The notes under the pieces were generated by a model. That model was given only the letters and a program-made list of their open reading frames with translations, made no database searches and was not told the origin of the DNA. This document shows, one piece after another, positions 56,181-64,000 of a stretch of DNA of 64,000 bases. The position numbers and the translations under genes are program-made. The DNA comes from JAHJFW01 sp964595075 (lineage in GTDB: Bacteria > Patescibacteriota > Patescibacteriia > 2-12-FULL-60-25): NCBI GenBank assembly GCA_964595075.1, contig CAZQNT010000002.1:1-64000 (forward strand), given 5' to 3'. Numbering within the stretch: the stretch's first letter is position 1; each line of letters opens with the position of its first letter.

Positions 56181-57526
56181 ACTTCCACGGTCTCCCCAAG
56201 TCTCGGAACGTCGGCAGAGACTCCAAGTTCCTCGTTAATTCTTGATGCCAGAGCTCCGGCAGCGGCTTCTTCTCCGTGCGTGCAATAAACGTTCGTTGGT
56301 TTTTTTGGCGCGGAAGATATCCACTCGACTAGCTTTAATTGATCCGCATGCGCGCTGTACGCTCCGATCGAAACTATATTCGCTTTAACATCGACTCGCT
56401 CGTTTAGTACGTTGACTACTTTTTTTCCGGAATATAGTTGACGCCCCAGCGTTCCTTCCGCTTGATATCCGATGATGAGAACCGTTGTTGATTTGCGTCC
56501 CAAGTAGCGGACCAGGTGGTGTTGAATGCGGCCGCCGTTCATCATTCCCGCTCCAGCAATTATTACTTTCGGCGGCGGAACGTCGTTTATGATTTTTGAA
56601 TCGTCTTTTGTCATACAGAGCCGAAGGCCGGGAAAGTGAAACATGTTGTCGCCTTTTGAAATGTGTTTCATCGCGTCACTGTCGTAATAACGCGGATATT
56701 CGCTGATGATGTCTGTCACCCTGATCGCCATCGGACTGTCCAGGAAAATATCCACTTGCGGAATCTCGCCGCGTTCAACCATCTCGTTCATCTCGTACAA
56801 TACTTGCTGAGTGCGTTCGATCGCGAATGCCGGGATTACCAAGACTCCGTTGTTTTTCACGGTGTCGGTTATGGCTTTTTTTAGACGGGTTTCTCTGGTG
56901 GACTCGTCTTCATGTAAACGGTTTCCGTAGGTTGATTCCACGATTACAGCGTCTGCGGATGCCATCTGAGCCGTTGGTCGCAAAATAGGAACATCGCGGT
57001 TTCCAAGGTCGCCTGAAAAAACCGTTCGTCCGCCTCCGCTCTCGGTTAGCTCCACGAAAGCGCTGCCGAAAATATGACCGGCATCGCGGAATCGAAGCGA
57101 TACGTTGGGGAGTTTTACTGTGCGCGAATAATCAACCGGAATGAAGCGTTGCGCCGCGTGTTCCACGTCATCGCCTTCGTAGAGCATCGGCCGCGCGTGT
57201 TTGCGCCACTCGTCTTTCATTATATGTTCCGCATCCGTCAAAACCACGTGAGCGATTTTTGCGGTCGGAGGAGTCAGATATATCCTTCCGTGGAAACCTT
57301 CCTTAACGAGTTTCGGCAAACGTCCAACATGGTCTAGGTGCGCGTGAGTTACGATGACCGCGTCGATAGTTTTAGGATCGAAGGCGAAGTCCTCGAAATT
57401 TTTTGCTTCAGTAAACGCGGATCCCTGAAACATTCCGCAATCAACAAGCAAACGGGTTCTTCCCGCCTCAACAAGGTAACATGATCCCGTCACCTCCCGC
57501 GTTGCGCCGAGAAAAGTGATTTTCAT
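56177..57526 (-). CDS. beta-CASP metallo-beta-lactamase RNase (CPSF73-like)
   Basis: 449 residues. Zn motifs: VTHAHLDHVGRLPKLV near residue 58, later FRDAGHIFGSAF and SGDLGN. The beta-CASP part has VESTYGNRLHEDE, YYDSDAMKHI and VIIAGAGMMNGGRIQHHLV, ending in the RNA-specificity domain (IGAYSAHADQLKLVEWI, YCTHGE). Full-length for the family. Such enzymes process or degrade RNA as endo- or 5'-exonucleases. Confidence 0.94.
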   Translation of the reverse strand: MKITFLGATREVTGSCYLVEAGRTRLLVDCGMFQGSAFTEAKNFEDFAFDPKTIDAVIVTHAHLDHVGRLPKLVKEGFHGRIYLTPPTAKIAHVVLTDAEHIMKDEWRKHARPMLYEGDDVEHAAQRFIPVDYSRTVKLPNVSLRFRDAGHIFGSAFVELTESGGGRTVFSGDLGNRDVPILRPTAQMASADAVIVESTYGNRLHEDESTRETRLKKAITDTVKNNGVLVIPAFAIERTQQVLYEMNEMVERGEIPQVDIFLDSPMAIRVTDIISEYPRYYDSDAMKHISKGDNMFHFPGLRLCMTKDDSKIINDVPPPKVIIAGAGMMNGGRIQHHLVRYLGRKSTTVLIIGYQAEGTLGRQLYSGKKVVNVLNERVDVKANIVSIGAYSAHADQLKLVEWISSAPKKPTNVYCTHGEEAAAGALASRINEELGVSADVPRLGETVEV

Positions 57527-57563
57527 GGTTAGATTGTAGCATGCCGTGATATACTTTTCTTAT

Positions 57564-57764
57564 ATGAAGAAAAATATTTCGTTTAGTAGCTTTGCAATCT
57601 TGTCCGTTTTCACGGTTTTTCTCGGAGCGGGATGTCTAAGCGGTTCCGATAAAAATCAATCCGCCGTCCAAGCGGACGTCTTGCGTCAACCTGCGCCTGC
57701 CGCGGCTCCAACCGCGGAGCCGACAATTCCAGCCGAAGCCGCAAAAGTTCCAAGGCCTTATTAG
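57564..57764 (+). CDS. small lipoprotein
   Basis: 66 residues from ATG 57564. Signal peptide (MKKNISFSSFAILSVFTVF) with lipobox LGAGC, then a disordered Ala/Pro-rich tail. It would be lipid-anchored on the outer face of the membrane. Function unknown. Ends five bases before the convergent gene. Confidence 0.7.
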   Translation: MKKNISFSSFAILSVFTVFLGAGCLSGSDKNQSAVQADVLRQPAPAAAPTAEPTIPAEAAKVPRPY

Positions 57765-57768
57765 AAAA

Positions 57769-58191
57769 TCAAGGTCCGTTGTTTAGGAAATCTCTGCAAA
57801 GACTCTGTCCGTCATCTAGTCCTCGAGGAGCGGAACATTGTTTGTTAACTATCATTTGAAGTAAAAGCGGATCAATTCTGCGATCAGTTGCAGCTAATAA
57901 GATCAAGGCGCTTTCCAGAATCAGAAGCATGGCTCCTACAAAAATAAGCAGTCTTATGTGCATCTCCGGATCGCCTATGCGATTAATGAATTTATCCTCG
58001 AACATCCAAAGTCTTCCGGTTATCGCAACCTCCAAGGTAAGAATGAGAAGCGTTGCAACGATCGCAAAAATAAACGGAAGTATTCCACTCACATCGAGAA
58101 TGTCCGCTGAAATTAAAACGATCGGGAAAGCGATGATCGTTAAAAAAGCCCAAAGCGTGGAATGAATATTTTTTCTTCTTCCTCCTTGCAT
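57769..58191 (-). CDS. three- or four-helix membrane protein, unknown
   Basis: 140 residues; helices near 12-30, 36-60 and 78-100. A Cys-containing C-terminal tail (CSAPRGLDDGQSLCRDFLNN) may form a disulfide outside. No family recognised. The region 58192-58390 on its 5' side holds only repeat sequence. Confidence 0.6.
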   Translation of the reverse strand: MQGGRRKNIHSTLWAFLTIIAFPIVLISADILDVSGILPFIFAIVATLLILTLEVAITGRLWMFEDKFINRIGDPEMHIRLLIFVGAMLLILESALILLAATDRRIDPLLLQMIVNKQCSAPRGLDDGQSLCRDFLNNGP

Positions 58192-58331
58192 GAGGATAGT
58201 ATATCAAGTTGATTGATTTGCTACAAATACATCAAATACGAAATAACCCCACCTAACCTACCCTTACATCTGTATAGTTTCATGCCAAAGGCAGATCAGC
58301 CTTGGGCTGAAAGGGGAGGAATTTATGAATT

Positions 58332-58380
58332 ATCCTCCCCCTTAATTATAAGGGGGAGTTAGAGGGGGTTATTCCCCGCA
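58332..58380. repeat. dispersed hairpin repeat
   Basis: CCTCCCCCTTA-atta-TAAGGGGGAG then TTAGAGGGGGTTATTCCCCGC, a close copy of the one at 52251. It follows the YkuD gene; 58192-58331 contains a degenerate relative and no gene. Confidence 0.82.
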
Positions 58381-58390
58381 TTGATTTATG

Positions 58391-59824
58391 TTAGTTCAGC
58401 GTCTCCACCGGCGTTCCAACCTCCGCCCAATTGTAAATCCAGGCGGCGTCGTCGAGCCCCGTGTTGATGCAGCCGTGGCTCATTCTATTTCCGAAGTTGT
58501 TGTGCCAGTAAGCGTGGTGGATGTAGATGTGAGGGAGGATGTTTAGATTGTATTTTACGTTAGGCAAGAAATAGTTGTTCGGATTATTCGGACCGTAACT
58601 CCATCTGTAGTCCATCTTTGGAACCTTTTTCTTTACCGTTGTCTTTGCTATCGGCGTAGGATGGCTGCGGGTGCCGCTTGAAATTAGAAATGTTCTAGCC
58701 ACTCTTCCATGTTCGTATGCGTAAAGGCGTTGTTCGGTAATATTAACAATAATCGATTTTTCCGATTCCACCGGACCGGTTATCGTCGGAAGCGTCGTTA
58801 TGGAAAAAAGCGAGTTTACGGAGCTTGAATTGATTTTTGCTTGAGTCAGAGAGATCGCGCCGCGGTATTCCGTATCGGCATACGGCAGTCGAAGATAAGG
58901 CGTTCCGTACCAATCGAAAGTTTGCACGTCCGGAGTTTTACCTCCGTTGGATGACGCGGCTATTTCGTCATAACCGTCGTGGTCAAGGTCGTAAGACGCC
59001 AGCGTGACTCCGAATTTGTTTTCAGATTCAGCAGCAAGAAATTCCGTGGCGACGCTCATTATCCCATTGGTTGGTTGCCAAGTGCGCACGAGCGGCATAC
59101 TCCAGCTTTCCGGAGCAGTAACGATCGCATGGCCTTTTGGCGTCCGAATTGTCGCGATACTCACGCCATCCGTCATCGAACCGTCGTACGCGAAAAAGTC
59201 ATGCTTTACGTTTGAAAGCGTTCCGTCGAAAACGCGAACATGCGGTCCGCCTCCGGGTCCTGGCGATATCACTATTTCCGCTTTTCCATCCGCATCCAGG
59301 TCAGTTGACGCGATATGAGATCCGCCGATGAAAGACTTATCATACGCGGTCGTCTGGAATCTTTTCTCCCCTTTTCCGGAGTAAACCGTGACGAAAGAAG
59401 CAATCCCGGGTCCGGGCGCAGTGAAGATTTCGTGGATTCCATCCCCGTCGACATCGCCCGTTGCCACACGCACTCCACCCTTGAACGAGTCGGCGTACGG
59501 TCGGATCTCGCGGATAAATTTTCCGTCAGCTTCGAAAATATTCACAAAAGGCACCATGCCGATTCCGCTTCCAACCACGAATTCATCCGCGCCGTCGCCA
59601 TCAATATCTCCAGCCGTCAGAAAGCCGCCGTTAACCGCGGATTTTTCCCACGCGATGAACTCCTTGAATGCGTTGTTGCCATTTATTAGGCGGACGATCG
59701 GAGGTCTGGCGTGTTCTTTTTTGGTAGGGACAGGACGTGTCGGCGTTTTAGCCGCCAATGCCGCCATCGGATGGAGAATGGCGAGAATTATTAAAAGCGA
59801 GGATGCTCGATAGATTCGGCTCAT
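58391..59824 (-). CDS. L,D-transpeptidase (YkuD) with FG-GAP/VCBS-like repeats
   Basis: 477 residues. Signal peptide (1-24), then about five FG-GAP-type repeats (GDIDGDGADEFVVGSGIGM, GDVDGDGIHEIFTAPGPG, TDLDADGKAEIVISPGPGG, YDLDHDGYDEIAASS), which form a beta-propeller with Ca-binding D-x-D-x-D loops. The YkuD domain is at the end: SIIVNITEQRLYAYEHGR, then HIYIHHAYWHNNFG and MSHGCINTG (catalytic His-Gly-Cys). It cross-links peptidoglycan outside the cell. Overlaps uppP by four bases. Confidence 0.93.
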   Translation of the reverse strand: MSRIYRASSLLIILAILHPMAALAAKTPTRPVPTKKEHARPPIVRLINGNNAFKEFIAWEKSAVNGGFLTAGDIDGDGADEFVVGSGIGMVPFVNIFEADGKFIREIRPYADSFKGGVRVATGDVDGDGIHEIFTAPGPGIASFVTVYSGKGEKRFQTTAYDKSFIGGSHIASTDLDADGKAEIVISPGPGGGPHVRVFDGTLSNVKHDFFAYDGSMTDGVSIATIRTPKGHAIVTAPESWSMPLVRTWQPTNGIMSVATEFLAAESENKFGVTLASYDLDHDGYDEIAASSNGGKTPDVQTFDWYGTPYLRLPYADTEYRGAISLTQAKINSSSVNSLFSITTLPTITGPVESEKSIIVNITEQRLYAYEHGRVARTFLISSGTRSHPTPIAKTTVKKKVPKMDYRWSYGPNNPNNYFLPNVKYNLNILPHIYIHHAYWHNNFGNRMSHGCINTGLDDAAWIYNWAEVGTPVETLN

Positions 59825-60588
59825 AGTAATAGTATAACCGCAACAAGAGCCAAACGATATATTCCGAATGCCGTGAAATCATGGCGAGCGACGTATCTGA
59901 GCAACCATCGGATAGATAGAAGCGCCGTGACAAATGAGACTACGAAGCCGACCGCGAGGGCTCCGAACTGACTCGCGTCAAAACCGGAAGCGTTTCTAAT
60001 CAAATCCAGTCCCGTGGCTGCAGCCATTGTGGGAACCGCGAGGAGGAAGGAAAATTCCACTATTGTTTGACGAGGGATTCTCATAAGAAGACCGCCGACT
60101 ATCGTCGCCGCTGATCTTGAAACTCCAGGGATGATCGCGATCGCTTGAAAAAATCCCAAGAGCAGACACTGTCCATACGTGATATTTTTTACATCCCGTT
60201 GCGCTATGGTCTGTTTTGAAAAGACGAATTTTTCCAAAATGATCAGTATTGCGCCGCCAATCCCAAGCGCCCATAGAGCGACGACGGCATTTCCAATTAG
60301 GATCTCCTTCACTAATGGATAAAGCGTAAGTCCTATAATGCCGGTTGGGATGAATGCCACCGCAAGCAGCGCGAGCAAATGTTTATCCAATAAACGTTTC
60401 CAGTATTGCGTGACAACTGCAAGGATTGCTCCGAGCTGAATAATAATCTCGAAAGATTTCATGAACTCCGTCTGTTCGATTTTTAGAAATCCGGCAGCGA
60501 GCGTGAGGTGCGCAGTTGACGAGATCGGAAGGAATTCAGTCACGCCTTCTACGATTCCGAGTATGACTGCATTAAACGCTGTTAGCAT
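59821..60588 (-). CDS. uppP: undecaprenyl-diphosphatase UppP (BacA)
   Basis: 255 residues, about eight membrane helices. Conserved start GIVEGVTEFLPISSTAHLTL (E-x-x-x-E and PISSTAH) and later GFFQAIAIIPGVSRSAATI (PGxSRSxxT) form the active site. It recycles the lipid carrier for wall and glycan synthesis. Between the YkuD and M23 genes, so the three wall genes are one operon. Confidence 0.96.
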   Translation of the reverse strand: MLTAFNAVILGIVEGVTEFLPISSTAHLTLAAGFLKIEQTEFMKSFEIIIQLGAILAVVTQYWKRLLDKHLLALLAVAFIPTGIIGLTLYPLVKEILIGNAVVALWALGIGGAILIILEKFVFSKQTIAQRDVKNITYGQCLLLGFFQAIAIIPGVSRSAATIVGGLLMRIPRQTIVEFSFLLAVPTMAAATGLDLIRNASGFDASQFGALAVGFVVSFVTALLSIRWLLRYVARHDFTAFGIYRLALVAVILLL

Positions 60589-60602
60589 ATTCGGGAATAT
60601 TT

Positions 60603-62413
60603 CTAATCTATAGTCAAAACGTCGCCTGTGACCGAGTTGGGGTTGAAATCTTGCGGAGTATTGATCGATTGACCGAATTCATACAAACCGTATGACGCAT
60701 CGGATAGCCCGACTATTTTCTTGTTCCATGAAGAGCCATAGAGATTTTGCGCCGCCGTTTCAGTCTGAATCCACCTAAGTTTGTTGGCAGCGTCGATTGC
60801 ATATACTTTAGGATCTGTCTCGAATTTGACGAGCGTAGTTCCGGGTCTATACGAAACCTCTTTACCTAGTGGCATTTGCGCCATTGTATCGGTAGAAATG
60901 ATCTGTACCGCTGAAAAATCCGTATACCATGAGAAAAATACTCCGCTTGATGGGAATGCGCGTCGTTTGCAATCTTTTCCATAGTAATACACGGCGGAAT
61001 CAACTTGAGTCATAGGATTTCCGTCATCAGGAAGTTTCACGAGAATTCCTGTAGTAAATGCGCAAACTGGCGGCGCGGCTTGCGTAGGAGTATCGGTTAT
61101 CGTCGTCGAAGTTTCGTATTGAGCCGTTGTCGGCGGCACCCAAGTGCCGTTGTTCGATGGGTTTGTAGGCGAGGCATTCGGATTCGTTGACGACTGCTCT
61201 GCAACTGACGCGCCGTTAATGTTAAGGATGTGTTCGTCGTTCCAAATATTCCGCGCTGAGATTTTGTATGTGTGATTTATTAGCGGATAAGCGATCGCTA
61301 TCAGTGACGGAACTACATATTTTGTCGAAAAGGAAGTGGATGAAATATTGAATTTGTCAGGAGCGATAAATGGAACAGAATTGTCCGCCTTGTCCAACGC
61401 GGCATTAGTCGTCGGGTCGTAACCGTCGCGTAAATTAAAATCAAGAGATTTTTCGTAGACAGCCACGCCTTCCGGTAATTTGTAGATTTTTAATTTAATC
61501 GAATTCAAAATAGGCTCATCGTCCGGAAAAAGGACGTTTATTTCGCCCTGAGTTTGCCATGAAGGGAGTTTCGTTGTTTGCAATGAATAATTCGGCGAAA
61601 CGTTCGGAAATAGAAACATTGGATGCACATGCGGATCGAATCCGAAACCCTTGGAGCAGGATGAGTTTGGATTTTGCAGTTGATATTCCAAAGAGCATTG
61701 CGTGCCTACGCGAATCTCGAAATGCAGATGATCCCCTATCGCGCCTTTGCCGGAATGTCCGACTGTACCAATTTTCGCTCCAGCCGCGACGGATGGGTGT
61801 TCCGATTTTGTATTTGCGGAAATCAGCTCCTGCTCGACAGAATCAAGGTGCATGTAAAGCGTGTAAAAATATGAAACGGTTTTGTCATGAAAAACCACCG
61901 GTGTCGGCAACGTGTGTTTGATGACCACCGTCGTTCCCCCGTCATCGTATTCAGTCACATTCCAAAGCGTGCCGCTCGTTGCCGCCAATACCGGAGTTCC
62001 AAGCTGCGCGTCAATGTCGATTCCGCGGTGCCAGTCGTACGCATCGGTCGACGGCTTGATACGCGGGCCGAATGTGGACTCAATATCGTCGTGCGTTGAG
62101 TTAGCGACAGGCCATACGGATGATCCGTGTAACGTAGGAAAAACGTCCGATAAAGTTGACGCCCTCACGGCTAGAGGGATACAAAAAACGATCAGGAAAG
62201 TGAGCAGCTCAAAAATTTTTTTCGTCGATGTCGCGCCTTTTATCAGACGAATTCTCGATGGCGCGACATCGAGGTGTTCCGCGAGCGCTCGAGCGATCGC
62301 CTCGTTTGCTTTTCCCTCGTGCGGCGGCTCTTTTACAGCTACAACGTAACGTCCAAGAATTCCCTCTTCAACGCCGGGATGTTTGGAGTTGGTTTTAGCC
62401 GTTACCTCGATTT

Positions 62414-62417
<4 letters not shown>
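60603..62417 (-). CDS. M23 peptidase fused behind a DUF167 (YggU) domain
   Basis: 604 residues. Residues 1-70 are a DUF167/YggU domain (PHEGKANEAIARALAEHLDV, SRIRLIKGATSTKK). A hydrophobic signal/anchor (about 71-88, LLTFLIVFCIPLAVRAS) follows. An M23 peptidase lies at about 125-245 (WHRGIDIDAQLGTPVLAATS, GDHLHFEIRVG). The rest is beta-rich, with repeats YYYGKDCKRRAFPSSGVFFS and KVYAIDAANKLRWIQTETAA common in CPR surface proteins. The KKIFELL junction looks like the natural start of a signal peptide, but no ATG is there, so the fusion may be recent. Overlaps the malic enzyme gene by four bases. Confidence 0.85.
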
Positions 62418-63562
<1,145 letters not shown>

Positions 63563-63588
63563 ATGGTTTGATGGCTAAAGTATATTAC

Positions 63589-63686
63589 GTCATTGCGAGG
63601 AGGCTTGTGCGACGTGGCAATCTAATAAGAGTAATAATATTCTTCTATTATTAGATTGCCACGCCCCTGCTGGGGCTCGCAATGAC
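63589..63686. repeat. dispersed inverted-repeat element GTCATTGCGAG...
   Basis: 98 bp with ends GTCATTGCGAG/CTCGCAATGAC and an inner hairpin GTGGCAATCTAATAA/TTATTAGATTGCCAC. It lies between the divergent malic enzyme and greA genes. Confidence 0.8.
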
Positions 63687-63815
63687 ACGGTTATTCGATT
63701 ACCGCTCCACAGGCGTTTAGTCAACTTGTTAGTATATTTATTGGCTACGTAATGACTGTCTTCAGCGTACAGGAATTGCGCGCGAAAAACAAAGAACGTG
63801 TTACAATCTTTACCC

Positions 63816-64000
63816 ATGCGTATTCCAAAACGGCGGTCGCAAATTTTGAAGACTGTCTATGACGAGGAGCCGGTTTTTTTAACTCCGGAAGGTTTGAAAC
63901 GACTAATAAGCGAAAGAGAGCGGCTGGATAAGATCGAAAGGCCGCAGGCGGTTCAGGATGTTTACGAGGCAAGACAAAAAGGCGACTTGTCCGAAAATGC
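63816..64000 (+). CDS. greA: transcription elongation factor GreA, N-terminal part
   Basis: First 61 codons of a gene running off the right edge. FLTPEGLKRLISERERLDKI and VYEARQKGDLSENA match the GreA coiled-coil start (GDLSENAEY); about 20 extra residues precede the usual start. GreA rescues backtracked RNA polymerase. A TACAAT -10 box lies at 63801-63806. Confidence 0.88.
   Translation, partial: MRIPKRRSQILKTVYDEEPVFLTPEGLKRLISERERLDKIERPQAVQDVYEARQKGDLSEN

Overview
The window looks like a chromosomal scaffold of a Patescibacteria (CPR), probably Parcubacteria-type, bacterium. It has compact, overlapping genes, class II (B12-dependent) ribonucleotide reductase next to a cobalamin adenosyltransferase, a PHP-domain family X polymerase, secreted M23, YkuD and SpoIID wall enzymes, malic enzyme, and many short dispersed hairpin repeats in gene gaps. 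The affiliation is inferred from gene content; no rRNA is present. Four runs of N (16324-16333, 38593-38602, 41858-41867, 43732-43775) are scaffold gaps, three of them inside genes.

Layout. 1-7.2 kb: polysaccharide ligase and flippase, a SpoIID wall protein, small membrane proteins, ruvB. 7.37-10.1 kb: tRNA-Leu(UAA) followed by an accessory island (YefM/RelE-type toxin-antitoxin, SET-domain protein, DUF3850, NYN nuclease, NUDIX). 10.2-11.9 kb: polX. 12.2-15.15 kb: a complete diversity-generating retroelement (DGR): variable protein gene, variable repeat, hairpin, template repeat in its own small transcription unit, antiparallel avd, and reverse transcriptase. 15.13-39.9 kb: a siphovirus-like prophage read almost wholly on the minus strand. 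In transcription order it holds an ATPase, PD-(D/E)XK nuclease, small early genes, VRR-NUC, two DNA methyltransferases, terminase, portal-MuF, protease, capsid, connectors, tail tube, lysis genes, a frameshifted tail chaperone, tape measure, distal tail, tail collar and tail tip genes. The reverse transcriptase and last tail gene overlap tail to tail, so the DGR is probably phage-borne. No integrase or repressor was found.

40.3-64 kb: host backbone with yvcK, pyrG, an ElyC/YdcF-like protein, rmuC, cobO, nrdJ (with paired NrdR-like boxes), a DEDDy exonuclease, typA, a GH-A glycosidase, an EamA transporter, a beta-CASP metallohydrolase, YkuD, uppP, an M23 protein fused to DUF167, malic enzyme, and the start of greA. 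Scattered through the window is a set of GC-rich single-gene units with near-consensus promoters, strong Shine-Dalgarno sequences and hairpin terminators (12.2, 43.1, 43.8, 47.4 and 52.1 kb); the DGR variable gene has this style.

The headline system is the DGR. Template and variable repeats are 132 bp each without indels, and 8 of their 9 mismatches fall on template adenines. All eight change an amino acid at the C-terminus of the variable protein; the ninth mismatch is silent.
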